The notes: generated by a model not told the origin, from the letters alone. A stretch of DNA of 64,000 nt from Dioscorea cayenensis subsp. rotundata (GCF_009730915.1 NC_052475.1:23869016-23933015), one strand, 5' to 3'; counted from the first letter of the stretch, positions 1 to 12,668 are shown. Translations and numbers: made by a program.

Positions 1-420
1 AACCTTATGCTTTCTTCTTCTTCTTCTTCTTCTTCTTCTTCTTCAATGTTTGCCACTCTAGAATCAATGAAGAGTATTATTAAGGTTTTGGTCTTGGTTT
101 TGAAGCTCTTAAGTTTGGATGAGGATTGGGAAGAAGAAAGCAAAGCACAAAGTTAAGTGGGGGTGTAGAGAAAGGAAGGGAAGATGTGTGTATACATTGG
201 ATGGGGTTGTGAATGAAGTCTTTTTGTTTTTTGTTTTTCTTTTGCTTCTTCTTCTCCTAACTTTCTTTATTATTATTATTATTATTTTATCACTTTCTTT
301 TGTTTTTCCCCTTACTTTTGCTTTATCACAAAGTGGGCAGGGAAAGGTGGTGCCAGTGTTTTCAGACCCAAAGGAGTGGTTTAGGGCATGAAATCTTGAT
401 TACTTATTATTAATTCTTTT
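1..420. other. Low-complexity intergenic sequence with CTT repeat
   Basis: A CTT trinucleotide tract covers about 13-44, followed by purine-rich and then T-rich sequence. The single open frame here (119-391) has a low-complexity product with a run of Leu, Ile and Phe and no recognisable domain. On the - strand the tract would read as a GAA repeat, as often seen in plant 5' UTRs, so this could be the leader of a gene lying left of the window. That is inference only. Confidence 0.4.
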
Positions 421-427
421 AAGCTAC

Positions 428-460
428 GGTTAGGGCTAGGGTTAGGGTGTTAGGTTTAGG
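428..460. repeat. Short interstitial telomere-like repeat
   Basis: About five degenerate TTAGGG/TTTAGGG-like units stand in a row (TTAGGG, CTAGGG, TTAGGG, GTTAGG, TTTAGG). The plant telomere repeat is TTTAGGG. A block this short is more likely a telo-box-like or interstitial remnant than a chromosome end, since ordinary sequence continues on both sides. Confidence 0.5.
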
Positions 461-2119
461 TTTATATATATATATATATGGTTAGAATATTTTAATTTTT
501 CATTAATTTCCCTCCTTCTTAATTTTAAGATTTATTATTAAAATAAATATTTAAAAATTAATCTAAAAATATTTTACTGTTAAGATCTTAGAATTTGTCA
601 CGATTGTAATAACTAAGTAAGATATTTGACTCCTTTTTAATAAATAATTAAAACATACATAAAGTATATGTATGATGACTCTTGTTCACTTTGAAAAAAA
701 AAATATTTATAGTTTTATTATTTTTCTTTTATTTTATTTTTCAAAATATACATAACTATGACTAGCTATTTCAAGTCATTGTTAAAATTCTTCTCCTCTA
801 GAATACTTTTGAATAAATACAAAAACTTTACAATCTTTGAAAGAACATATATAGATAAATATACACAAAAGAAAAAAAAAATTCCATCCACATTCCACAC
901 CCAACCACCACAAAACACAGATGAAGAATGAAGTTATTAATTAAGCATCACACTAAGGAATGTTGAGAAATCATTAAGAAACAAATGAAGGCATGTTTGG
1001 TGGAGAAAAAATAAAATAAAGAAAAGAATACAAATAAATAAATAAATATACAAGTTCTCTCTCCATCCATGGGACCGTACACTGCTTTGGAAATCTTTGT
1101 CGGAGGCTAAATGTCCTTTCCAAAGAGAGTGTCTTTTCCCATTTGTTTACTCTCTTCTCCCTTGTCTTTTTAACTCCATCCTCCAAGAAACAACACTCAT
1201 CTCTCCTTGTCTCTATCTGCTCTTCTTTATATTCTCTCTTTCTCTTTCTCATTCTCTCTACTTATATTTATCTCTACCTTTCATTGCATCAATGCATGCT
1301 ATTATGGGACTTTCATTAAACTAAGTAAACATTTCATTCTTTTTTCTTTCTTTTTATTGTTTTAAAAAAAAAAAAACTTCATCTTTCTTTTCATTTGCTT
1401 CTTTTGATGGGTTGATGTCCTTAGTTGGATGTTTCCCAACCGTGCACTAATTGGCCCTGAATTCCCGGGAGTTGCATGAACTCTAAAGTGCTTTCCATAT
1501 TCTGTATGCTATTTATGTTGCTACTCTTTGCCGTATGATTATATATATATATATATATATCTTTTACAAACTACAAAGTATATTTAGTTTGAAAGAGAAG
1601 AGAAGAGTTTCTTGATGTTATGTTTGGGAAATTAAACACACCTTAACAACCAATATCTAATTCAACTGATTTTTGAGAGGATGATGTTAATCAATTTATG
1701 TAAAGTCTATGTTTTTAGTTTTTAGGTAGATAATTTGGTAAGCATGATTTGTGCAGAGAGTATGGATATAAATTGTCATAAACTTGTGGTTATATAGTAA
1801 ATAAGAGTTTTAAAAATGATTTCTTTTTTTTTTCATTTGTTACTTGAATTTTTCTCATTTGTGCGTAAATAGAAAGTTCTTACCATGATAAGAAGATTGA
1901 AATTGTGTTTTTTGGTGTATCTTTGGTAAAATTGCTCTTATTGTCTAATTAATATTTAAAATGTTATAATATTTTTGAATACCTTTCAAGTTTCCCAATT
2001 TAATTTAATAAATATTTTTATTAAAAAATAGCATTGATTCCACACAAAAAAAAGGGCAGAAGAACAATATCTAAAATTAAAATAAAAAATAAAAAAATAG
2101 ATAGGGTCACATTGTGCAA
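461..2119. other. AT-rich intergenic stretch, no gene recognised
   Basis: AT-rich sequence with a CT-rich patch at about 1100-1270 and a TA microsatellite near 1540-1560. The open frames on both strands at 974-1324 follow the CT/GA-rich patch and show no domain. The patch could be a transcribed leader, but no coding exon follows that I recognise. Confidence 0.5.
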
Positions 2120-2127
2120 TGTACAAT

Positions 2128-2360
2128 TAGAGATGGTAATTTAGTACTCCTCACCCGACGGATATCTCAGATCCAGACTCCCGGGTCAAAGAGGGTATTA
2201 CCCTCTTTGACCGGCACTGGTAAGTAAGGCAGATACCCGTTGGTTTTTGAATGCAGACGGGTCGGGTAAGGATATGCCCCCTACCCCTACCCTGCACTCT
2301 TACCCTTACCCTTACCGTTGAAGAGTGCAGGGTAAAACCTGCACTGCATTCCTTACCCTC

Positions 2361-2451
<91 letters not shown>

Positions 2452-3233
2452 TTTATTAAACTAAACATTTACTCACAATTTACTCAATATCTATTTTCAT
2501 GGTGATTAATTTGAAAATAATACTTCAAATTTTCTCTTAATATATTATTTTAAATTTTATTTAATTTCTATATTTATATTTGATAATATTATCAAAATTG
2601 AATTTTAGATATATATTAAGAATCATAATTAAATTTAAAAATAAACAAATATAAAAAAAATAATGTTATAATAATTTATTCTATAAATTATAAAAACATC
2701 CTGAAAAATAAGATACTAATAAAAAATCAATTGGATATAACTTATGAGAATTACTTTCAATGTTTTTTATATTCAAAACCTTACTAGATATTTATAAAAT
2801 TTGAAACTATATAAAATATAAATAGTAGATATATGAAAAAATTTAAAACAAAAACCAAGATAGTTAAACATGAACAAAACAAAAGGTAGAGTTACCATTG
2901 AGTCCTAAATAAATATCATTTTTATGTGATTATATAATTTAAGATAAACAAATATATATCAACTTAGTAATTTTTGAATTTATGGACATGTGTTTAAAAG
3001 ATTGTAATATAATGTATAATTAATTTATTTTTTTATTATTATTTAAATTTAATTCGATAATTTGAACAATGGGATAACAACGGAGTAGCGGAGTATACCC
3101 ATACCCCTCGCAGGGTGAAGGGAGTAAGGGTATGATTTTTTTACCCGACGAGGTACGGGTATGGGGTAGGGGTTACGGGTACGGGTAAAAGTTTTGGCAT
3201 ACCCTGCCCATACCCTACCCGTTGCCATCCCTA
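2128..3233. mobile_element. hAT-type non-autonomous DNA transposon
   Basis: The ends form an imperfect inverted repeat: TAGAGATGGTAA on the left and, reverse-complemented, TAGGGATGGCAA on the right, differing at 2 of 12 positions. Both ends are flanked by the same 8-bp direct repeat TGTACAAT (2120-2127 and 3234-3241). An 8-bp target duplication and a TAGGGATGG-like terminus are typical of the hAT superfamily. Clusters of TACCC/CGGGT motifs lie just inside both ends, and a 12-bp hairpin (CCCTGCACTCTT with its complement) lies near 2295-2330. The interior is AT-rich, contains a long TA tract and encodes no transposase, so the element would depend on a helper elsewhere. The intact target duplication supports a real insertion. 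Confidence 0.85.
2364..2447. repeat. TA dinucleotide microsatellite (about 84 bp)
   Basis: An uninterrupted AT/TA run lies inside the hAT element. It produces the open frames of alternating Tyr-Ile on both strands, which are not genes. Confidence 0.95.
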
Positions 3234-3241
3234 TGTACAAT

Positions 3242-3326
3242 ATCATCCCAAAAAAACAAGAAAGGCATGTATCACATAGGGTTAATATAGAATAGAGAAT
3301 TAGATATGAGTTGGAGAAATGTAAAG

Positions 3327-3369
<43 letters not shown>

Positions 3370-5073
3370 ATTTTAATATTTTCTTAATTGTACGCTTATA
3401 TATATATTGTGATTTTAATATTTTCTTAATTGTACGCTAAAATAATTAATTTATATGATGAGGAGGAGCATAAAAATAGATTTTTTAAGGTTTCAATGCT
3501 ATAAAGATAATTATTATATTTTGGAGGTATTTTCAAATATATACAAAAAGAAAACTAAAATATATTCAATAATTTATATAAAAAGAGTCTTGAGCTAACC
3601 TATTTTATGGCGTTATACCAAACACAAGATAAATTACATAGCTTGAATTGCAGTAAATATTTCTTCCTTGTAAGAAACACATGCATAATAATTACAATTC
3701 CTTTAAGTTAGATAAAGAATGACAAGCTAAGGAAAGGGACAAAAGGCATTTCCAAAAAAAAAAATTATGGAATTTGTGCATTTTTAACTTTAGTGTATAT
3801 CTTTTTCTATTTATACTTTGTTACTAAAGTGCATTTACAAGTAGTTGAAAGTAAATGAAAAAACATTGAAATAGAAATAACTTCAAAGTAGAGAGGAACA
3901 CTAGTTTTTTTACACACTTGTCTTCACTTCCATTATTATGATCTTTATTTTGATTTTCCCAACTAGTATAATAGATTGTGACTAGACTAAGAAGCAATGT
4001 TCCACCCTTTTGCTTTTCTCCATCTTTGCTATACTTCTACTTGATAAGGTCTTTGCCTTTTGCTTTAATTATTCTTTATTTTCCCCCTTTTTTTCCCAAA
4101 TTTTAAAAGTTTATATAAATTATACTTTATATTATGAAATCATATATGAAGATTTGGTATTTCAATCCCCTCCATTATTAGTATGAAAGTGTTTTTATAC
4201 GTTTGTAAAAAAAAAATTTATTTATCGATTTTTCTCAAATTACAGTAGTTTGACTCATAAATACTAATATTAATATATTTATTATATATGATATACAAAA
4301 ATTTCTATAAATAAATCAAGGTGATTGGCAATAGCATCTATTGTTTTTAATTAGGTGGCTTGTTAGCATAATCAAAGACTAACATGACTTTAGTGATGGC
4401 TTTTGTCTATAAATTTAACACAAAGCTGACTGAATTTGATTATTTTTGACTACATTAAATCAAGAATATTTGTGATTGATATAGTGTTGTTTTTATCTAA
4501 TAAAAAAGTAATTTTAGTGGGTTGGGTTTAGTTATCTTTGGAATAAATGTCACTCTAATGTCTATTATGAATTCTTTATTTCCATGCATGGTTACTAATC
4601 TATGATTTGAAATAAGAACAAATCCTTGGTCCACTTCCACATCAAACAAGATGTATTATTATTAGTAGTAGTATTAATATTTGTAGCATTGGATGACAAT
4701 GAATTTATGAGGATTATCTTCTCTCAACCAAAAGAATCATATTAGATTATTTTACACAAACATGACATAATTTATAAGAAATCATACCAATAAAATTGAG
4801 AATAATAATAATAAAATCCCTTAACTCCCTGTAATTAGCCATCTCATAGCTTAGAGAAGAGATTCCATTAACATTGATTTACATTAATAGTTTCATATAT
4901 ATTTTTTTTTCCAATGTATGAATGTATGTATGCATTGTTTTCTGAAAATTAATTTGATGTGTTATTGACCCTTAAAATTGGGGTTTATTCATTATAAATC
5001 TTAAAATAAAAAATTGTATATATCGACTTTTTGAAGTAATTATTTTTATTTATTTGAAAACTACTCAACTTTA
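3242..5073. other. AT-rich intergenic DNA with a small tandem duplication
   Basis: A TA microsatellite at about 3331-3366 runs into a 30-bp segment (3367-3396) that is repeated exactly at 3409-3438, separated by a short TA stretch, giving a 42-bp period. No coding exon, RNA gene or element border is recognised in the remainder up to 5073. Confidence 0.6.
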
Positions 5074-5467
5074 GGGTCGTTTGGTTCGTGGTAATGATAT
5101 ATTACTATGTAACGAGATTACCATGGTAATATGGGTGGGAATGTTATATGATTGAGAATATTGTGGTAATTTGATATAACCATGTTTGGTTGAAAATTCT
5201 TATTACTGGTAATAGTTCATTACCGTGTTTGGTTCTTGGTAATCAATTTGGTAAAATATAAAAAGTTATGAGATTTTACGGTAATCCAAGATAGACACCA
5301 AATTTGGTGGTAATAGAATTATTAAATTTCTTGATAATGTTCTCAATGTTGGTAATGTCATATTACCATAAGATTACCATCATTGCAATACCAAACGTGG
5401 TAATATTTTCATATTACCACGTAAACACATGGTAATCTTTCTACATTACCACGAACCAAACGGCTCC
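5074..5467. mobile_element. PIF/Harbinger (Tourist-like) MITE
   Basis: A 394-bp element has long inverted ends. The left end reads GGGTCGTTTGGTTCGTGG and the right end, reverse-complemented, reads GGAGCCGTTTGGTTCGTGG. The GTCGTTTGGTT-type terminus is characteristic of plant PIF/Harbinger MITEs. The interior is dominated by GGTAAT/ATTACC motifs on both strands. The flanking trinucleotides are TTA on the left and TAG on the right, so the expected 3-bp TTA/TAA duplication is not perfect. There is no coding capacity. Confidence 0.75.
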
Positions 5468-6059
5468 TAGGAGATACATAACTATATATTCCATTTAACA
5501 CTTATTAAATATATAAAAATATGCGATGTAATAGCTAAAATTATCCGACACATATGATACTTAACCATTGTAAATATCATGAGAAACTAATTTTTTTTAA
5601 CCTTATGTTTATAAATTAATCATAACCTTTTGAAAGTTTTTTTATAATGTTTTTATTAATATCATTTTTTATGGGTCCATGTCTAACATACATTGTATTA
5701 CACCAAATATTTAGGCTAACTCAACAGACATTTACTAATATAATTCAGCATTGTAGAACAAACAAATCAATAAAAATTTCACTTAATCAAAGACCAAAAT
5801 AAATGATATTTTTTTTTACTTTAAAGAAATTATTTGACATACTTTTTTCACGAAACTTTAGTATTTATATGTTTCTTTTATTATAATAAAAACCAAAATA
5901 CAACTTAATAAAATGTTTTATAAAAATGTAAATATCATAATCATCTCCATAAAAAATATATAAAAAATGAAAATACAAGAATTTTTCATGCATCATGGAC
6001 ACGGAGGAGGAATCTCAAAGCACACGAAGACAAAAGTCTAAACCAAAGAGTCAGCGACC
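5468..6059. other. AT-rich intergenic stretch, nothing recognised
   Basis: No open frame with a domain, no repeat border and no RNA gene is visible. Base composition is strongly AT-rich up to the GC-richer island that follows. Confidence 0.5.
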
Positions 6060-6410
6060 CAGATGTCCTCACACGTGTAAAGGTCCCAAAATTTTTTTAA
6101 AAAAAATACAATAAAAAGGAGAAAATTATTTACATAAAGTTAAAGAAAAAGAAGGGGGAAAAAGAAAGAAAAAAAAAAACAAAATAAAGTAAGAGAGGGA
6201 GAGATTATGGAAGGACGGTAAGGAGGGATTGACCTCCCCCGCACGTGTGGGGCCCTGGCGTGCGCTTGGGCCGTCCGAACTACAGAACGTGGGGCCCGCC
6301 AATAAAGTAGAAGACCGGCCCAGCCCACGACGTTGACTACTTAACAACCTCGTCTTTTGTACGCATCCTCACCGTACTCGCCCATTCACTTCACGACACG
6401 TGTCCTTTAT
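6060..6410. promoter_or_regulatory. GC-rich, G-box-bearing island without a recognised gene
   Basis: A block richer in G+C than its surroundings carries three CACGTG G-box cores (6072-6077, 6242-6247, 6397-6402), GGGCCC motifs near 6250 and 6293, and a GGCCCA motif near 6316. G-boxes and GGGCC/GGCCCA motifs are common in plant promoters. Open frames here (6126-6347, -) lack any domain. Neither flank shows a coding exon I recognise, so it may drive a non-coding transcript or be a relic. Confidence 0.4.
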
Positions 6411-6420
6411 TTTGGAACTT

Positions 6421-8140
6421 TAAAAAAAAAAGAAAAAGAAAAAAAAATCACTTTGCTCCTTTATAAAGTTCAAATTTTGTTAGGCATTCATTATTTTTAT
6501 ATAATATGTAAATGGGGTTCATTTTTTAAAATGAAATTGTTACTAGTCTAATATACTCCATTATGAATGTACTGACTATTCAAGACGAATGTCAATTAAT
6601 GAAGAACATAGGGGCATATCCATAATTTTCGAAAAGTGAAGGGAAAAGAAGCAATATGAAAATTTCTTTTTTTGAGGGATCGATGTGTAAAACCCTGAGT
6701 ATTGTGTTACACGTCATTGACGCATCATAGATGATGTTATCAAAGGTTGGAAAAATTTACAGTATGGACCTTATAATGGTCCCTAATTCGCTTGGCCATC
6801 CTGAGAAGTGCTTTATTCCTTTGAATGGATTAGCTTGCCTTTTCTTCTAATTTTTTGTTTTTTAATTTGCCTTCAATAATGATGAGCCTTAAAAGGTGTG
6901 ATTCTTCTTCCTAACTTTGCTAGACTATTAAATTATTTGATTATTTGATGAGCTTATCCAGATAAATTCTCTTCTTTTTACTCCCTTGGTTTGAAATATA
7001 TATTGTTAGAAAGAGATAACAGGCTTAAGGGATTTTCAATCACATCCAAATCTAAAATTCTAATTCTCTCAAACAAAAACATTGCTGGAATAGAACATAT
7101 TTATTAATGTGAATTGCTGAAGTTTGAATTAGAGCTGAAATTAAGTTAAGTGATGGCAAAATTCTCATAAGACATTCTATAGAGGAGTGCTTTTATAGTA
7201 TTGAAATTGAATAGAACCAGTTCATTATGACCTTAGTGAAAAGAGGAACAGGTTAAGGCTGGCTTTTGTACCATTCCCTAAAAGCACTTTGTTTTCTAGC
7301 ACTTGAGAACTTTCTTGACCTCAAAGCATCCACATCCAAATCAAAATCACTTCTCTCTCTCAATGTTCCTTGTGATTGACTATAGGAAACAAGAGATAAT
7401 AATAACAAAGAAGAAAAAATTAAAAATTAGACCTCTCTCTCTCTCTCTCTCTAGTCATTCACCAAGGAACAATAAAAATTCATTCATTCATTGAAGGGGG
7501 GACCAGGAGAAGACCTAATGAGCTAAGAATATGAAATTAAATTAAAGTGGCAAGCTTAATAACATTGCTTAGGATCTAAGTTTGATATGATTGATTGCTA
7601 AAACAGTTGAAAGAGGGAATTATCAGATGCTCAAAGAATCAATCACTTCCTATAGTTTTGCACACATCTTGTATGTCAAGGAAACAAATAATTTGTATTA
7701 AACTATCACTGAAACAAAACAAAACATAACAAGTAATTTCACCACAAATTCATGATTAGTGTGACAAACTAAAGAGACAAATGGATGGAAATTAAAGGAA
7801 AGAGTGTTAGAGAGATGAAACCATAGGAAGAGGAAATACATAGATGGAGTTGGTGGGGAGCTTGTTTCTTAGCCAAAGAATAAATCCGACAAGAGAAGGT
7901 CCACACATCACAGTCCATGAGAGAATTGAGAGAATTTGATTGGGACATGATCCAAATCAAATTGTTTCGTTTGTTTTATTACCTTTCAATCCATGCTGTT
8001 TTTAGATTCTTTTCAGGGTTACGTAGTTCTGTGTCTTTCCAATAGCATTTGCATTGCCCCCTCCTTTCTCATCACAATCTTGTGATGCTCCATGTTTACT
8101 TCCAAGCTTTGCGCTCTCTCCTCTCTCTCTCTCTGTGTTA
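6421..8140. other. Intergenic DNA, no gene recognised
   Basis: AT-rich sequence with a CT microsatellite at about 7434-7452. Several open frames under 75 codons are present, including one at 7769-7960 on the - strand, but none shows a domain, signal peptide or family motif. Confidence 0.45.
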
Positions 8141-8340
8141 CCTATGCATCTCTCTAGAAATGTTGATTAAACACCATATTCATGAAATGATTAAAAATCA
8201 CCTGCCTATCTCTTCTAGAAATATTAATTAAAACCAATAATGATAAACCTGATATCACCTTGCAAGAAAAGTCCAAGCCTATCACTCTAGAAATGTTGGT
8301 TAAAACCTGTATGATAAATCAGACCATGGCGAACAAATGC
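8141..8340. repeat. Degenerate three-copy tandem repeat
   Basis: Three related units start at about 8141, 8205 and 8278 (spacings of 64 and 73 bp). Each begins CCTAT, followed by CTCTAGAAAT-like sequence, a GTTRRTTAAA motif and, in copies two and three, ATGATAAA. No known element was recognised and no coding sense is apparent. Confidence 0.55.
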
Positions 8341-9260
8341 CTATCCAAGGTGTGAGGATTTAATAAGATCTCTCAATCCTTGCCAAAAGGTCTCTCTCCA
8401 AGTTCTTGTGTTTTTGTATTACCATGAGATTGACTGTTTACCAAAAGTCACCAATGGTATGATGAAATTGTTCTGCAAAGAAAAGTGGGATGCAAATTAT
8501 AGGTTAAAGATATTAAAATCCTAATACCCAATTTTCTTGTATTTGCTATCACTACTCAACCATTTGTATGTAAGTCATAATTATTATTTGTTTCTAGTAA
8601 CACTAGTAACCTAATCTTTACTAAGACAGAATACATCTTCCAGTGAAAAAGAACAGACAGTGAAAATAAGTATTAGAAAAAGACCTTAACCTTAATAGAG
8701 AGAGAAAAAAATTTAAGGTGGTAAATAAATGAAGAGCTTCTGAGATTGCACAATAAATGGAAAAGCCGGTTCTATAACTTAACCTCAATTGAGCAAAAAA
8801 TAAATTCATAGTTTCAATTGGCCTCAAGGGGAAAATATGCAAACAGATGCATGTGAAGATTAGTCATGATTCAACAATGAAATAATTTAGACAGAAGGTC
8901 AGATCTCATACCTAGATTCTTGTCAAATTGATTAGGGAATAAGTTCTGTGTCTCATCAAATTTATTTGCACACTTCATGAGCAGTACTGATATTGGCCCA
9001 ACTGACAATCTTAATGCCTTTTTGTGGCCAGTTGTTTTATCTTTCTTTGAGTCCAAAGAGGGGAAAAAGAAATATGAGAATAATGCATCATTTTTCTTTA
9101 AAATTATTATGAAAAAGGGAACAATTACAAAAGCTAGAGAAACTACACAGTAACTCTGAAAAGTAAAATAGTTTGAAAATGAAGATATAAACCAAATCCA
9201 CATAAGAAAATTATAATAAATTTACGCAAATGCTTGAAGCAGAAAAAAACTTACGTTTTT
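8341..9260. other. Region downstream of the eIF2 alpha pseudogene
   Basis: AT-rich sequence with no recognised exon. It lies 3' of the - strand pseudogene that ends at 9261 and may contain its former 3' UTR. The - strand frames at 8621-8842 and 8871-9203 show no family motif. Confidence 0.4.
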
Positions 9261-9953
9261 TTACTCAGGTAGACCACCAGGATTTTCCACATCTAACTTG
9301 CCCATTCATGAATCTTCTTCTACTTCTTCACTTCCATCATCTCCATCAACTTCATTAGCAGATACCAGTTTAGAACTATGCTCAGCAAGAAGCTTGTCAT
9401 CCCGTTTGCTCACCCAGAAAATTATTAAGTTGATAAACAATTTCCCACATATCACATCAGATGCAAAGAGCATTATTAGTCTAACACTAATAATACTCAT
9501 AAAGGAAAATTAAAATCATGAAATAGAAGAGGCGAAAAGGAAACTTTCTTTCCACTTTTAAAAATTGCCAACCCCATTTCAGCAAAAGGACAAAGATAAA
9601 ATAAGGGAAGAAGCATTAAACAATTTAAAGATAAGATATTTCTATGGAAACTCATGCCTCTTGGTGCTTCCATTACTATAAGCTTTCCCTTGTGATGTTC
9701 CATTTCCTCAGTGCATGCTTTGGTTGCATTATTTAAGACAGAAATCCCTTGCTCCAGTGAAAAAGAAACTTCGGATTGCAAACAGGAAAAAAATTAATGA
9801 AAGGCAAAATTGATGGATGATTCATGGGTGTTGGACATGTATCTTGCCAATCAACCACTTGGTGCTTGTGTAGAAATAACAAATGATTCATGCCAAATAA
9901 AAGCTCACATTATCCAGTAAGAAGCTTAATTTTAAGCAAATCGCTTTGATGTA

Positions 9954-9980
9954 ATATATATATATATATATATATATATA
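9954..9980. repeat. TA microsatellite
   Basis: A short TA tract lies inside what was an intron of the eIF2 alpha pseudogene. Confidence 0.9.
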
Positions 9981-12228
9981 GCTTATGCCAATCAGAACAA
10001 GCTTGTGGCCAAAAAAGAAGCACTTAATCAGAATGTAGACATGTACATATTAGTCCCATAGATTCAGTCAACGAATGAAATTTGTAAATGGGTAATTCTT
10101 AATGCAGAAGAAGAACACTACTCAGAAGATGACTCCCACAAACCACCAAAGTTTACTCTTTTCGAACAAAATGACCAACATGCTGACCACAAGTAGTAAC
10201 CAAGTCAAAAATACAGTGCAGCTCAATAGTTTTCCAACACAAAGCATGCATTGATTGTAAGATCCATACAATAGCACCTTCTTCCCCAAGAATATTGTCT
10301 AAAAGTGTGTGTGGTATGCAGTTTCCATCCAATGGTACTTTTCAAAATTTTTGACAGGTAAGAAATCTATGAGCCTTAACAAGCAGCCAGGAATGAATGA
10401 TGCACCTAGCATTCTCCTAAATTCTAAACACATTTATAATCATTTTCACTACAGTATGAGAATATCAAACCATGAAGACAAGTCACCTGTTAAAGTTTTC
10501 ACTCCATATTTTTGATAATAATGAATCCAATTGTATCATGATAACCAACTCCCTTTCCCATATAATTTCTATCAGATTAACTAAATGTATTATTAGCTAT
10601 AAGTATATACTCTTACATCACCATATTTCTCAATTTAATATTGTCATGTTATAAGCACCTAGGCCAAAAGAAGTTGGTTTTGACAAGCTACAATTGCTTT
10701 TCACAAAATACAGAACTTCTCAAATGATTATCTTAAAAAGTAACCTATAGGTAATCTATATGCTTGAATATCCTCATCTCAAACGATTTCATTAGTTGAA
10801 TACAGATGGAATTTGATCAGTCTAAACTTATCTTAATGATGTGATGCAGTTAATGATTAATGAGTCATTATCTGCTTGACTGTTGAAGTTATCCATAAAA
10901 TATAAGGGAAGTGAATTAACTAGCATGGACATTTCCAACAGCTAGGTTGAACAAGCGCAATCCAACACAATAATTAAACCTCAAAATGGGCCCCGACAGT
11001 CAGTGCCACTGCCGCAGTTCACCTAGTGGTGGTTAAATGGAGTCCTGTCCAGATGACCATTTAGCAAAACAAATGAAAAACTTATGCAATAGTCTATAAA
11101 ATCAAATGAGTGATGCATATAGGATATACTGCAAAATATATACTTTAGTCATGTGATGCACCCTAAACTTGCAAACTTAATAACTTATGATTTCCAAATA
11201 TATAAAAATAACTCATTTAAGTGCCAATTAAAACAATAGATGAAATTTCTTTCATCTATCCAAATATAAGGAAACCACACTTTCAAGACAAGCAGTTAAG
11301 AAGGAAACTACAAATACTTGTCATATGTAAAGCAATCCACCAATATCATTATTCAAGAATTGTCTTTTATTCAAGATTCATTTTACCCATCGTTTGGTCA
11401 AACTAACTCACCTTAATCGCCCAACTTTTTATGGGGCATAAACAAATGACTAATCTCATGTGGACCTTTTATTTTGCAAACAAAGAAATTCAAGTATGAG
11501 GATTCAAAACCCTCAAAAACAGAAAAATGGGAAGTGGAATGAATGAGCAACCTCGTGTTTCATTTCTACTCACCTTTTGAACCTCACTGCAATATAATCT
11601 CAAACAATTTTAAATCTAGCTTACACACTCTGTTTGTCCTTTCACTAAACAGATTCAATGTTTCCTTTCAAATTCTACACTGATTTCATAATTCCAATCC
11701 TATATAAAGCTCCACAAGCAAAATCTATAATATTGCAGCAGAATAAAGCAACATCGGTAAATACAAAATTAAATATCATAAAAGCAGCTAATCAAATAAA
11801 ACAAAAAGGGTCAATATTCAATATTCAACAAACCTTGTCAAGAGTTTGAGTGGTAAGAACATAGAGGGGAGGTGCAACTAACTTAATTGTCACTGGTCAA
11901 TCTTCATTGCCCTCTGCCTCTATCTTCCTCATTGCTTGCTGCAAGAAAACACTGAAAAAGCTAAATTCAAGAACACAAGACAGCACAACATCCCAAAAGC
12001 ACAAATCAACAAACAAACCTTAATGTGGAGGACATCATCAAACTGCAAGCGCTTCACCTCAATGTCCCCACGAATCTTCAGCGGTTGTAGAGTCATTCTG
12101 CTTCCAAAAAATTTAAAAAAAAATAATAAGAGAGATTGGCGAAGAGGATCATGCCCATGCCATCGATGCTGTTGTACTCGAGCAAGGAGACGTAGGCGCC
12201 CACGTTGGCGATGTTCTTCACCTGTATC

Positions 12229-12244
12229 ATGACGGCCATGTCCA
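12229..12244. repeat. 16-bp target-site copy, left of the retrotransposon
   Basis: ATGACGGCCATGTCCA, which is eIF2 alpha exon 1 sequence in reverse complement, abuts the left LTR. The same 16 bases recur at 17721-17736. LTR elements normally duplicate about 5 bp, so a 16-bp copy is unusual (see findings). Confidence 0.9.
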
Positions 12245-12668
12245 TGTTGCACAAGAATCAGGTGCCCAGAAGGCTGAGATAGGATTGTGGAGGAGCACGC
12301 GCCAGACTCAAAGCAAACCACCTTCCAGATTTCAAGACTATATAGTTTAATATGAATTGCTGGTTAATTGGTTGTTTGAATATGCTTATGAATGTAATTA
12401 GGAGAAGGGTATTTGAGAAGGTTCCGGGTATAGTGCTAGCTGTCCTGGCACAACTAATGTTTGATGAAATGCCAGAGTGGCAAGGTTGTTAGGATTTGTA
12501 TTGATTCTCTATAAATAGAGCAGTGATGAATAGAGAAGGCATCTTTTGGCCTGAAAATTCTCTCTTCTCCTCCACTTCCTCTCATCCCGATCTCCTTCCT
12601 CCTTCCTTCTCTTCTTCCAAGCCTTTCTACTCCCTGAAATCCAGACCACATCTCTATAACCAGCAACA
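12245..12668 (+). repeat. 5' LTR of the Ty3/Gypsy element
   Basis: A 424-bp LTR begins TGTTGCAC and ends AGCAACA, giving perfect TGTTGC/GCAACA terminal inverted repeats. It contains a TATA-like CTATAAATAGAG at about 12510 and a CT-rich segment before its end. The partner is at 17277-17704. By eye the two differ at roughly twenty places, including small indels, so the insertion is not very recent. Confidence 0.93.

Noticed and set aside
428-460. True telomere
   Set aside because: Too short and degenerate, with ordinary sequence on both sides. Treated as interstitial motif.
2151-2505. Open frames on both strands rich in Tyr-Ile repeats
   Set aside because: They are translations of the TA microsatellite inside the hAT element.
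3367-3438. Two-copy 30-bp repeat as a possible CRISPR-like array
   Set aside because: Only two copies, AT-rich spacer and a eukaryotic nuclear context. It is a simple tandem duplication next to a TA tract.
6979-7010. Possible Stowaway MITE end (ACTCCCTTGGTTTGAAATATA)
   Set aside because: No matching inverted end or TA duplication found nearby.
11929-12321. 130-codon - strand open frame
   Set aside because: It crosses the LTR border and reads most of the eIF2 alpha exon in the wrong frame. Only the MTLQPLKIRGDIEV part is in the true frame, so it is not a gene in itself.
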